64,000 nt of DNA from Bdellovibrio sp. (GTDB lineage Bacteria; Bdellovibrionota; Bacteriovoracia; Bacteriovoracales; Bacteriovoracaceae), in contig JACPIU010000016.1 in assembly GCA_016187935.1 (NCBI GenBank), positions 1 to 64,000 of the forward strand. Direction: 5' to 3'. Of the stretch, positions 1 through 8,460 are shown in pieces. The translations under genes and the position numbers were made by a program. Below the pieces are notes generated by a model, which was given only the letters and a program-made list of their open reading frames with translations, ran no database searches and was not told the DNA's origin. How positions within the stretch are numbered: the stretch's first letter is position 1; each line of letters begins with the position of its first letter.

Positions 1-141
1 CGTCATGCTAAAGCAGCATCTTGACCTTTATATTCAGTTTCATAATCAACAGCTTATATAAAAAAAATCCAATTATTAATTTTAAGTGAATTTGCAAATG
101 CCACTAGGATCGCAAGAAACACCACGGTTGTAGGCCAGTTT

Positions 142-1410
142 TTAACGATCAAGACGTTTTTCTTCGCTGTCCGTGTCAACTTTATTAAATTTGGCCTTTT
201 TCAAGAGATACTCTTCACGCTCTCTTCCATGCAATAAATCACGACCATCAGAATCCATATTGGGAGAATTGATCTTAGCGGATTCAATCTCTTTCTCAAG
301 TTCTTCTTGCATCTTCCTATTCAGCTTGACGTTCGCATCAGAATCTTTGGACAAGAGATCTCCAAATCTTCGATAAGCATATTCATAAAGTGGTCTTAGA
401 TGGCGTAACTTTTCCGGGCCACGCTCTAGAAATTGAATCATCTCTCTGAGAAATTCCACTCTATCTGTTACGTGCGTCCAGGCAGCATAGAGATATACCA
501 TTCCTTCTTGCTCAACTCGTGTCCGATAGGGCAAATTGCGAAAGGCGGCATAGATTTTTTCTGATGAATCAACAGAAGATTCTTCGAAACTCAAATTGTA
601 CAGGAAGACATCTCTTATACTTCGTCCAAGCGCATTATTCTTTTTGATTCTTAAGCGTATTTTGTAAACAATTCCATTCACAAACAAGAAAATATATTCA
701 GAAGTATAACGTTCATCGATGTCGTAAACCTGAACAATTCCGATTTTGTTGGAGGCCAAATATTTCAGACCTTCAACCTGATACTGACGCATCAACACTG
801 GCCGCATGTGCAAGAGAAATAAATTATAAAACATTTCATCCAGTGAATGGGTTGGTCCCCGAGTCAGATAATGCCAGGGTGCCATATCGGCCAAATCATT
901 TTTGATACTCTTTTGAAACAAGTCTCCCCAGATCTGGACAGCTGATCTTCTGAAAATTAATTGCTTTACCGCCGGAAGTGAAAAAAGCTTTTCCTTATCA
1001 GCTCTGAGAGTGAAAGGAGTTCCCCCCAAAAGAGTAAAAGTAAACACTTCGACTTGCGATTGATCCACAAAGCGTCCACCGATAAGAGGGCGTCCCTCCC
1101 CTTCCTCAATCCATGGATAAAAATTCACTTCAGGGTGGTGAAGCGGCAGGGGAATTTGAAAATCGCTAAAGTGAAACAGTTGCCATAATTTCTGTTCCAC
1201 ATGCGAATCACTTAGCTGAACAATAGGGCCTAATATCTCAGCTTTCCCATTGTAGAGAGGTTCCGGAAGACTCCCAAGATTGAGATATTCCGAGCGAATT
1301 CCATCCGTAACCGCTGTTTTGTAGAAATGATAGGGCGCCCACAAAATCAGCAGGATGGCAGCTCCGATCAGAGAGAGCAACAGTGATATGAACAATATCT
1401 TGACTTTCAC
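142..1410 (-). CDS. Unrecognised single-pass membrane protein, 422 aa
   Basis: I do not recognise a family. Residues 7-27 form one hydrophobic segment after a Lys-containing start, so the bulk is probably periplasmic with a membrane anchor or an uncleaved signal. The middle is mixed alpha/beta with many aromatic residues; the last 50 residues are highly charged (repeated Glu/Lys/Arg). The start is a GTG at 1410 with an AGGAG-type ribosome site just upstream. It faces away from the lipoprotein gene at 1535, so the gap 1411-1534 should hold divergent promoters. No catalytic motif is visible. Confidence 0.6.
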   Translation of the reverse strand: MKVKILFISLLLSLIGAAILLILWAPYHFYKTAVTDGIRSEYLNLGSLPEPLYNGKAEILGPIVQLSDSHVEQKLWQLFHFSDFQIPLPLHHPEVNFYPWIEEGEGRPLIGGRFVDQSQVEVFTFTLLGGTPFTLRADKEKLFSLPAVKQLIFRRSAVQIWGDLFQKSIKNDLADMAPWHYLTRGPTHSLDEMFYNLFLLHMRPVLMRQYQVEGLKYLASNKIGIVQVYDIDERYTSEYIFLFVNGIVYKIRLRIKKNNALGRSIRDVFLYNLSFEESSVDSSEKIYAAFRNLPYRTRVEQEGMVYLYAAWTHVTDRVEFLREMIQFLERGPEKLRHLRPLYEYAYRRFGDLLSKDSDANVKLNRKMQEELEKEIESAKINSPNMDSDGRDLLHGREREEYLLKKAKFNKVDTDSEEKRLDR

Positions 1411-1534
1411 GCTCTCCTATTCGTCATAAATGCTTAGAATCTTAAGTTTTTAAGCTTTCAATATTTTACTCAAACTATCTTCTCAAACTATTTTGAGTAA
1501 ATGCCGATAAACTCTCTGAGATAGAGGAATGTCT

Positions 1535-2242
1535 ATGAGTGTAAATCAAATTTCAACGATCTGTCTGCTGGTTGTGACGGCCATGTGGGTGATCTCTTGC
1601 GATGCCCCCCGGGATAGACGTGCGGCCTTTCGTGATAAATCAAGCCTCAATTCATTTCCAACATTTTCCGGCTTCAGTGTCGATAATCCTCCTTCGAGCG
1701 GTACCGCGATCCCCGGCACAGGAAGCGGAACAAGTGGGGCGAGTAGTGGAAGTGGTTCGGGAACTTCTTCCATCCCTTCTGAAGTGGCCCATTGTTCATG
1801 GTCGACCAATGGTGTTTCTGGATATGCTTCAAATCATGCAACCATAGGCCCTTATACTCTCTGTAAATCAAATACTTCTGAAACCAACGTATTTATTCAA
1901 GTCAAAAATCCCATCACCGACAGTTATCTTTGTGTGGTGCCAACCACACACAATAATAACCTCTCCACCTATGTCGGCGAGCCCCGTTGCGTGATGGCCA
2001 CCAATCCACTAACCATCTATAAAATTACATTGCTTAAAAACAGAACTGGTTATGGAGGATACAGTATTACGGGTGCCATGATCATGAAGGATAAAAACGA
2101 GTGGTTTCCGAGTCCTTATTTTCAATATCTCCTCATTCCTGACGCCTATCTTTTCTGCGCTGAATACTTGGCCCAGACTGGTGATAGTTCATATTGCTAC
2201 ACCTTCAATACTGTCGGGAAATTTGTTTATCATCAATTCTAA
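1535..2242 (+). CDS. Small secreted lipoprotein, Gly/Ser-rich linker
   Basis: The protein begins with a signal peptide ending in a lipobox (V-I-S-C), then a Gly/Ser/Thr-rich linker at about residues 55-80, then a compact domain of about 150 residues with several Cys that could form disulphides. This pattern fits a surface or periplasmic lipoprotein. Two in-frame ATGs lie at 1529 and 1535; the AGAGG ribosome site is only about 1-3 nt from the first but well spaced for the second, so 1535 is preferred. No known domain is recognised in the C-terminal part. Confidence 0.65.
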   Translation: MSVNQISTICLLVVTAMWVISCDAPRDRRAAFRDKSSLNSFPTFSGFSVDNPPSSGTAIPGTGSGTSGASSGSGSGTSSIPSEVAHCSWSTNGVSGYASNHATIGPYTLCKSNTSETNVFIQVKNPITDSYLCVVPTTHNNNLSTYVGEPRCVMATNPLTIYKITLLKNRTGYGGYSITGAMIMKDKNEWFPSPYFQYLLIPDAYLFCAEYLAQTGDSSYCYTFNTVGKFVYHQF

Positions 2243-2402
2243 AGAGACATCCAGTAAATTTTGTTATGATCCTGGGATGCTTTTTGGGCATTTTGCGATC
2301 AGACCTCGTCGACTTGCCCACCAGCAGCCTCCTCAGTCGTTCAGGGAAACTACCTCAAAAATCATCTCCCATCTCATATGAAAAAATTTACCAAACACTA
2401 CA

Positions 2403-3572
2403 CTAGGCCTTCAAGACTCGAAAGGTTAAGACGCCGTTTTCATATTTCTGCTTAACTGTTTTGGCATCAACAATTTCTGGCACGGAGATTTCTTTTGTGA
2501 CAAGCTCAGAGCGATTGGATTTATTAAGAGAGCCATCTTCCATTTGGAAATTTTGCGCCATCTTACGCGTAAAACTCAATTTCAAGGTGCGCTGATTGGC
2601 ATTGAACATGACAAATTCTTTTTCATGCTCAGGCATTTCTAAATGAACCAAATAATACTTCCCAGCATCTTCTATCTTCGGTTGTAAAAAAGTTGGGTGA
2701 TAAAAGGGGTCCTTACCCTTAACTTCAATCAACTCTTTTTCATGAATAAGCTTAGCTTGCAAATCATCAAGACCTCCCGCCAGTTTCGATGAAGCGTGAT
2801 TAATAACTCGATCATTTGCCGCTTTTAATGCATTATAACGATTTAGAAAAATTTCCCTCTGCTGATTTAGCAAGGTTTTAAACTTTTCCTGCTCCAAGAC
2901 CATTTGGCTCTCATTTATCTTGCGATGTCCATTAATTAGGTTTTGTGCCCGTGTGCTGTCGAACTGAATATCTTTGGCGGTTTGCTGCTTCATGTTCTCA
3001 AGCATTGTTTCCTTTTCTTTCTCATGTGTGGCCGTGGTCTGTTTGAATAAATTCGCACTTCTGCGGATACGCGCATCATGCTCTAATGCCTGCCGATCAA
3101 GAATGGAAGCAGTTTCTCTCTGGCGATCGGCCACAACATTAGAGACATCCCTCCGGGACTTTCTGAGAACTTCATCATTACTTTGGCGCAGTTTCACATT
3201 TTCTGCCAAGGCATTCTGAAATTGGAAATCACGATTTTCCAGAAATTCTGAACGGATATTTTGAATTTCCTGTTTGTTCGCATCCATCATGGCCAAACGG
3301 GACTTTTCCAAATCGGCCTCTTCCTTTCGATAAGCATCAAGCTTCTGATTAAGTCGCTCTTGATATTGATCGATCTTGGTGAGCAATTCCTGTGTTTGGG
3401 CATCTTGCATCGATCCCAATTCCTCCACGTAACCAAGGCGGGCCTTCTCTTTTTGATCCTTGTAATAGCTTTTTATGGACTCCATTTCGGCATTTTCATT
3501 TTCCATCAGTTTGGATTTTTGTTGTTTTAAAGAATCGAGTTCATGACTGTTTCGGTTGTTCTCAATCTTCAT
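2403..3572 (-). CDS. Long coiled-coil protein with C-terminal Hsp20-like domain
   Basis: Residues 1 to about 285 are almost wholly charged heptad-type helix (Glu/Lys/Gln/Arg with regular Leu/Ile), with no signal peptide and no Cys. The last 100 residues change to beta-rich sequence and end in an alpha-crystallin-like signature: a KxxYENGVLTFRV stretch close to the canonical Hsp20 motif around GVLTV, preceded by a beta strand pair. Small heat-shock domains normally have short N-terminal arms, so a 285-residue coiled coil is unusual. It overlaps the upstream exported protein gene by 4 nt and is probably translated after it. A cytoplasmic scaffold with chaperone-like tail is an inference. Confidence 0.65.
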   Translation of the reverse strand: MKIENNRNSHELDSLKQQKSKLMENENAEMESIKSYYKDQKEKARLGYVEELGSMQDAQTQELLTKIDQYQERLNQKLDAYRKEEADLEKSRLAMMDANKQEIQNIRSEFLENRDFQFQNALAENVKLRQSNDEVLRKSRRDVSNVVADRQRETASILDRQALEHDARIRRSANLFKQTTATHEKEKETMLENMKQQTAKDIQFDSTRAQNLINGHRKINESQMVLEQEKFKTLLNQQREIFLNRYNALKAANDRVINHASSKLAGGLDDLQAKLIHEKELIEVKGKDPFYHPTFLQPKIEDAGKYYLVHLEMPEHEKEFVMFNANQRTLKLSFTRKMAQNFQMEDGSLNKSNRSELVTKEISVPEIVDAKTVKQKYENGVLTFRVLKA

Positions 3573-3877
3573 AGATTGCTCCCAACGCCATTTCCAGTCT
3601 GAATTTCATAAGGAGACGGACACAGATCTTTTCCTCCCGTGTGACCTTTGCACATCCAGGAGTTCAGCAATTCAACCCGGATAGAATCCCGTCCTCCATG
3701 ATAGGCGAGGAAAGCAACCGGATCAAAAGTTGAAAGAGTTATATAAGATTGTGCATCATAAGGCAGATCAACACGAGCTTTGACAAAATACTGATAGACC
3801 CGATATTCGGCCTGTGACGGTGCCATCCAACATGTGAATAAAAATAGTATTATGATGCTATAACTAACTCTTTTCAT
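3569..3877 (-). CDS. Small exported protein, 102 aa
   Basis: A clear Sec signal peptide (Lys-Arg start, hydrophobic core, cleavage after S-Q-A at about residue 23) is followed by about 80 residues containing two Cys that could form a disulphide. It is the first gene of a leftward pair: its stop overlaps the start of the coiled-coil/Hsp20-like gene by 4 nt, so the two are translationally coupled although one product is exported and the other has no export signal. No family is recognised. Confidence 0.55.
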   Translation of the reverse strand: MKRVSYSIIILFLFTCWMAPSQAEYRVYQYFVKARVDLPYDAQSYITLSTFDPVAFLAYHGGRDSIRVELLNSWMCKGHTGGKDLCPSPYEIQTGNGVGSNL

Positions 3878-3896
3878 ACCTCAAATTGTTGGCCAA

Positions 3897-4205
3897 TCAA
3901 TGCAGGCCAGGTCTTGAATCAATAATCTTATGCTCGACAAGCTCCATAAATACACGCACGAAGAGATCTCTATCCTCATCTGAAAGTGCGGTCAGAACAG
4001 TTTTTTTACGTTCCAGTCCTTTGTGTTTATCAAGACGTGAGATGATCTCTTTGGCCTTCAAACGATCTTTTTTTGTGAGACCTTTTTTCTGGCCTTTAGT
4101 GCTGGTTGTAATCCAATCTTCCATAAATAGGGGAAAGTGACCGTTCATACCTAACTCAACTAGAGGATATAATGATGAATCCTTATAAACCAAGCAAAGT
4201 GTCAC
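3897..4205 (-). CDS. Small basic cytoplasmic protein, unknown
   Basis: The reading frame is open from an ATG at 4253, but an AGGAGG ribosome site sits about 6 nt before a GTG at 4205 and no site precedes the ATG, so the GTG is preferred (102 aa). The centre is very Lys-rich (K-rich stretch around residues 38-65) and the C-terminal half is helical. No signal peptide or known motif. It lies just upstream of the exported-protein/coiled-coil pair on the same strand with a 19-nt gap and could be co-transcribed. Confidence 0.45.
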   Translation of the reverse strand: MTLCLVYKDSSLYPLVELGMNGHFPLFMEDWITTSTKGQKKGLTKKDRLKAKEIISRLDKHKGLERKKTVLTALSDEDRDLFVRVFMELVEHKIIDSRPGLH

Positions 4206-4447
4206 GCCTTTCCTCCTGATAGTAATAATTAATCCAGGACCACTTAAGTCCATACTAAACTGAACGGGCCGGTGTTCGAAGGGAGCAAAAAATATCCATG
4301 CTGTGTCCTAATCAAAGGGTTACCCAGGGGTCAGATTAACATTCTTCTAATTTTAAGCAGTTACTTGGAAGAAAATTTTGCCCCTATGCTTTTTCCCATG
4401 AGTTCCTCCCCTTCCATTTATAATAAATGTGTACAGGGAGGTCACAG

Positions 4448-5416
4448 ATGCGCTCGTACCATAAATGTTTTTTGTCTGCTGCCACGTTCGCTCTTTCATC
4501 TTTTGTTTTTTTTGTGCCCCATCAATCACAAGCGCTCGTTGATTATTCCGACGAAACTTCTTCCGCCCCAAGGCGCACATTCACGCCAAAATCATCAGAA
4601 TCGTCCCCTGCTTCAAATAGCGGTAGAGTTTCTACCAGCACAGTCAGTGCACGTAATGATAATCGAGGCCCTCTAGTTTTCTCTTTTGCTCCTCGCTATG
4701 AAGTTATTACTGTGAAAAAAAGCACCAGAGAATCCAAAGTACGCGCCACAGGTCTTGAGGCCCGAATTAACTCTCCTTGGAATTTTCACTTTGATATGAA
4801 ATACGCCATGTATTCCACTGATGACCAAGAGTTATCTTCCGAGTCTGGCCAGCAAAAAGGAAACCCTGAGCTAAAAGTCGGAATTGACTGGCTCGATTTC
4901 GGTGGGGCCCAAGATCGTACGACTCTCACATTCATAGCTGGAGCGACATTGGCCGCCAGCGATTCGACTTTGGGATCTTCCAGAACAGACAAGATTGCTG
5001 GCCTGGAAACAACCAAACGTTTCTATTCATTCGGGCTGGGGCTCGGCTACGAGTTACATTTAGTAGGCAACCCCAAGCAAGAAGAAGAAATGGAAATTGG
5101 CAACATTCATCACATCTATGGCGGTTTCGATTTTGAATTATCACCAGATATTGCTTTGGGAATTATGGCCGATAATTATAGTGTGGGTGCTGTCACTGGT
5201 TCCTCCCGTATCAATCATCTCAATGAGAAACTTAGCTTCAGCAGTGTCGCGACCTCGCTGACCTTGAGACCTCAAGGTTTTTTTGCAATAGAATTGGGGG
5301 CACGTTTTAATACCAAACGCGTTCAATCTCCAGAATCTTTGAGTCGTGCGCGACTATGGGGATTACCCGGGGCCTATGGCAATACCATTTATACCGGACT
5401 TGGTGTAAGCTTCTAA
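4448..5416 (+). CDS. Exported outer-membrane beta-barrel candidate
   Basis: A signal peptide (cleavage after Q-S-Q-A, about residue 29) is followed by a Ser/Thr/Pro-rich linker and then about 240 residues of alternating amphipathic strands rich in Gly, Tyr and Phe, ending in a terminal Phe (G-V-S-F), the usual C-terminal signal for outer-membrane insertion. The GGGAGG ribosome site fits the ATG at 4448, not the in-frame ATG at 4427. No porin family is recognised. The next gene starts 10 nt after its stop. Confidence 0.65.
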   Translation: MRSYHKCFLSAATFALSSFVFFVPHQSQALVDYSDETSSAPRRTFTPKSSESSPASNSGRVSTSTVSARNDNRGPLVFSFAPRYEVITVKKSTRESKVRATGLEARINSPWNFHFDMKYAMYSTDDQELSSESGQQKGNPELKVGIDWLDFGGAQDRTTLTFIAGATLAASDSTLGSSRTDKIAGLETTKRFYSFGLGLGYELHLVGNPKQEEEMEIGNIHHIYGGFDFELSPDIALGIMADNYSVGAVTGSSRINHLNEKLSFSSVATSLTLRPQGFFAIELGARFNTKRVQSPESLSRARLWGLPGAYGNTIYTGLGVSF

Positions 5417-5426
5417 TGAGAAGAAC

Positions 5427-6293
5427 TTGAAATTCCTGAATGATTTTTATATTTGCTGTGGTTGCCACCAACTCTTCGATCGTAAGACCAAAATCCATCT
5501 GTTTAACGAGGAAAACCAGCGCATCTTTTGTAGTGAAATATGTACGGAAAATTTCTATCACTCCCTCATGGGGCATTTGGCGCTTACAGAGAAAAAAATA
5601 CGAAGCGAGATGAAACTTCCGTTAGAACCTTGCGGCTCGCTCATTCAAGATCAGGAAATATTAGAAGTCGCGCTTCAACGTCCCGATGAAGTCCATAGCA
5701 TCAACAATGGATTGGGGGAAACTGTCCATCTGCATTTTTTGTGGCACGAGCACGTCTATTATGGCAAGGTCGGGATCGTGCTTTACTGTTTAAAAGAGCA
5801 GAAAAGACCATTTCTTATTTTGCATACGGTTTTAACTCAAAATAAGGAACTAATTGAGAAGCTCCTTCCAGAAAAGCACTCTGAGGAAGAGGCCCATGGG
5901 CCGGCTGATGTGTTTGTTGATGAGGAGACAGCGACCAGCTTAGAGAATAAAAAATCTCAACTCATGGCCACGCTTTTAGAACGCCAATCACCCATGGATA
6001 TTCCTTTTGAGGAATTTCACAAATATGAGAATCATCTTGCTCCTACATTAGAAAATCCAGATGAGGTTTTTTCGGAAGTTGATGCCGAAGGTGATCAGGT
6101 CTTTAAGTTCTTCAAGGCATGCAATAGTCAGGGTAATAATTTTTATTACATCGTCGTAGGTGTAATTGTTAATGTCGATGAAGAAAATCTCACGGAAACG
6201 ATTGTGCCTATTCTCTCTTTTCCCACAATCGATGGGGAGTTGTATCGAAGCTTTAAGACCGGCCAGCAGGTTAGCGGCCCTCCCAGGAGTTAA
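5427..6293 (+). CDS. Zinc-finger protein with duplicated unknown domain
   Basis: Residues 10-43 contain a Cys pair (C-C-G-C) and an F-C-S-x-x-C-x-x-x-F signature typical of TRASH/MYM-like treble-clef zinc fingers. After it come two copies of one domain: residues about 77-147 and 194-276 align through R/N-P-D-E-V, a Phe-rich strand, Y-Y-x-x-V-G-x-V, and a P-F/I-L strand ending in E-L-I/Y-x-x-F/L. The repeat layout faintly recalls small nuclease-toxin folds (PBECR-like), but I see no convincing catalytic set. The start is a TTG at 5427 with a GAGAAG site, 10 nt after the beta-barrel gene; no signal peptide, so it is cytoplasmic. Confidence 0.6.
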   Translation: MKFLNDFYICCGCHQLFDRKTKIHLFNEENQRIFCSEICTENFYHSLMGHLALTEKKIRSEMKLPLEPCGSLIQDQEILEVALQRPDEVHSINNGLGETVHLHFLWHEHVYYGKVGIVLYCLKEQKRPFLILHTVLTQNKELIEKLLPEKHSEEEAHGPADVFVDEETATSLENKKSQLMATLLERQSPMDIPFEEFHKYENHLAPTLENPDEVFSEVDAEGDQVFKFFKACNSQGNNFYYIVVGVIVNVDEENLTETIVPILSFPTIDGELYRSFKTGQQVSGPPRS

Positions 6294-7048
6294 GCACTAT
6301 CATCCCCTGAACCGAAGGGACTTCCTTTATAAGGATTACCTTTAAATTCTCCATCGTGATCATAAAAATGCACACGCCTTACATTGCGCAATCTAACCAA
6401 GTTATTTATAAAACTGCCAAGCGGCTTAGATTGCGAACGCACAACCACATGAATTATACGAAGGCTGGTAATTGGATCAAGCATCTCTTCGTAGATTTCA
6501 CGGATATAAAAATGCTCTTTAAGCAGCATCTCTCTGACCGAATCGAGCAGATCACCACTGGCCAGAACCTCCATATGGAAATCTTTTTGGCGGCCAAACA
6601 GATTATAAATGGGCGAAATCGCCGAGAGGACCACCAACACGGTAATGGTAAAAATTGTTGCCGTAATGGGATAACCGGAACCGATGGCAACACCAATTGC
6701 CGCCACGACCCACATGGTGGCAGCGGTGGTGAGGCCGGAGATAAATCCCTTTCCGTGGAAAATCGTACCGGCCCCCAAAAAGCCAATACCGCTGACTATT
6801 TGAGCGGCAATCCGATTGGGATCGGAATTGGGATGGTCGGAGAGATTAAGAAAGGACGACGCGGTAAAAAGCGTGGCCCCCAGACAAATCATAATATTGG
6901 TTTTGATGCCGGCAGTCTTCATCTTGGTCTCACGGTCATAGCCGATGAGGCCGCCGAGAATTAAGGACGTGACAATTTTTATCCCCATTCCAACATAGGG
7001 ATTGATATTACCAATAAATTCGATATTCATGGTGGCCGGCATGGCCAT
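6290..7048 (-). CDS. MgtC/SapB family membrane protein
   Basis: The N-terminal 140 residues hold four to five membrane segments with the family hallmarks: L-G-G-L-I-G-Y-D-R-E near residue 33, K-T-A-G-I-K-T-N, and G-I-G-F-L-G-A-G-T-I with a following T-A-A-T-M-W. The C-terminal 90 residues are a soluble ACT-like tail. MgtC proteins act in low-magnesium survival and modulate the F-ATPase or membrane potential in pathogens; here the role is unknown. The ATG at 7048 has an AGGA site. The 3' end overlaps the convergent zinc-finger gene by 4 nt. Confidence 0.9.
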   Translation of the reverse strand: MAMPATMNIEFIGNINPYVGMGIKIVTSLILGGLIGYDRETKMKTAGIKTNIMICLGATLFTASSFLNLSDHPNSDPNRIAAQIVSGIGFLGAGTIFHGKGFISGLTTAATMWVVAAIGVAIGSGYPITATIFTITVLVVLSAISPIYNLFGRQKDFHMEVLASGDLLDSVREMLLKEHFYIREIYEEMLDPITSLRIIHVVVRSQSKPLGSFINNLVRLRNVRRVHFYDHDGEFKGNPYKGSPFGSGDDSA

Positions 7049-7163
7049 AGGCGAAATCCTTTTTTACCTTTATGATGATTATGAAAGGCCAATCTGTTTT
7101 TGTCCATGTGAGGTAAATTTGGGCCTGTCAAAACGTCCTTACATAATTCACTTTTGGCCCATC

Positions 7164-8219
7164 ATGAGTGAATCTTTGCTTTCCATCAAAGCTTCCCTTG
7201 CCTTAAAGCGTGAGGGACCAGCAGGTCTGGCCGCCAGCATGGAAGAAGTGGGTTTGCTTGTTCCTAGCAATCCACTACAGAATATCCGTCTTCTCTCCGG
7301 CCGGGCCTTTCAATTGAAAATCATCGGGCTCGATGAGAACCATCGCAAGATTTTCGAGAAAATTTATGATTCGGATAGCTTTGGCAACTTTGCCATCAAA
7401 ATCCCCAAGGAAAAAAGTTGGCTGCCAATAAAATTTTTAGAATTATATGAATTGATCAGTCATCCAGGGGTGGAAATACATCTGGGATATTTTCTTCCAA
7501 TGGAAATTCAACGGCCAAGTAAAATTATCATAAGCGATTTTGATAAGACATTGGTAGATACGCGCCACCATACCGGAAAAGATGTCTTTGATGCCTTAAC
7601 TAGACCACTCCAGTATTTTCCTACGGTGGAAAAGAGCGTTGCGATTTACAAGGGTTTTATTGAAAAGAAATTCCAGCCTTTCATCTTATCTGCTTCGCCC
7701 CATTTCTTTGAAAACTCGATTCGAGATTGGTTATATCAAAACAAAATCTATACAGCGGTTCTCTTTCTTAAGGATTACCGTCACGTTCTGTCACTGTTCG
7801 AAGGACAACTTCGTCCCAAAGATCTCAAGATTCAGGGTTTGTATAAATTGAATCATCTCCTCGACATCCTTGCCATGACGGGTATCCCGGATGAACTGGT
7901 CTTAATGGGTGATAATTTTGAATCAGACCCTTTAATCTATCTGACCTTGGCGCTCTTTATGAGCACTCCAATAGAGCCCTGGAAATTATGGCACTTAATT
8001 CAAACACTCGAATCTTTTAAATTGTCCAAACGGCAAGACACCATTTTCTTAAGCAAGCTTTTCCAATTGAAAAACGCCCTCAAAATTTATTATCAAAGTT
8101 CCGCCAGTGTGCCAAAAATATCAATCTATATTAGAAAGAAAGGAAACGAAGAAAAACTCAAACTACCCTCTTTCTTAGAAGAAGTCGCACCTATTTTAAC
8201 ATTCTACGATGGTCGATAA
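7164..8219 (+). CDS. APP1-like HAD phosphatase (phosphatidate phosphatase type)
   Basis: About 110 N-terminal residues form a beta-rich domain, followed by a HAD phosphatase core with D-F-D-K-T at residues 125-129 (nucleophile and acid Asp), a S-A-S motif near residue 175 and a G-D-N-x-x-S-D motif, the arrangement of the APP1/DUF2183 catalytic domain. APP1 enzymes dephosphorylate phosphatidate to diacylglycerol. The frame is open back to 7002, but that part overlaps the start of the divergent mgtC-like gene; the ATG at 7164 is preferred. No signal peptide is seen, so it probably acts on the inner face of the membrane. Confidence 0.75.
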   Translation: MSESLLSIKASLALKREGPAGLAASMEEVGLLVPSNPLQNIRLLSGRAFQLKIIGLDENHRKIFEKIYDSDSFGNFAIKIPKEKSWLPIKFLELYELISHPGVEIHLGYFLPMEIQRPSKIIISDFDKTLVDTRHHTGKDVFDALTRPLQYFPTVEKSVAIYKGFIEKKFQPFILSASPHFFENSIRDWLYQNKIYTAVLFLKDYRHVLSLFEGQLRPKDLKIQGLYKLNHLLDILAMTGIPDELVLMGDNFESDPLIYLTLALFMSTPIEPWKLWHLIQTLESFKLSKRQDTIFLSKLFQLKNALKIYYQSSASVPKISIYIRKKGNEEKLKLPSFLEEVAPILTFYDGR

Positions 8220-8220
8220 T

Positions 8221-8460
8221 TTATCCCCCATATCCGAGCAAGACGGCCGGAGCGAAGAGAATAACATAGCCGATGGACATATAGAGTCCATAACGATGAA
8301 AATTTTTGGCCTGCTCACCAAAAAGCGCTTTCGACACCGGTAACTCGGCCAGCTTAAATCCCATCATTTCCATATACAAACGCATTCCGGCCAAGAGAAA
8401 GAGAACGGTGGTGAAGATTGGATTGCTTCCTTCACTGGCCCCCGCTAGAATAGTGTCCAT
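8221..8460 (-). CDS. Small two-helix membrane protein, 79 aa
   Basis: Two hydrophobic segments (about residues 13-33 and 56-77) are joined by a short polar loop. An AAAGGGGG ribosome site lies 5 nt before the ATG at 8460. This start codon lies on the same CATG as the start of the rightward C45-family gene, so the two genes begin back to back with no intergenic DNA. The longer frame to 8523 has no ribosome site and is rejected. No family is recognised. Confidence 0.6.
   Translation of the reverse strand: MDTILAGASEGSNPIFTTVLFLLAGMRLYMEMMGFKLAELPVSKALFGEQAKNFHRYGLYMSIGYVILFAPAVLLGYGG

Noticed and set aside
85..141. In-frame codons (19) after the TAA stop of the first gene, with a possible read-through peptide
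   Set aside because: Short, no stop-codon context for read-through, and no conservation information; most likely chance.
6356..6964. 202-codon open frame on the plus strand opposite the MgtC-like gene
   Set aside because: It is the antisense of a well-supported gene, has an odd composition and no ribosome site.
7002..7163. N-terminal extension of the APP1-like gene
   Set aside because: It overlaps the start and promoter of the divergent mgtC-like gene and has no homology-like pattern; ATG 7164 is better.
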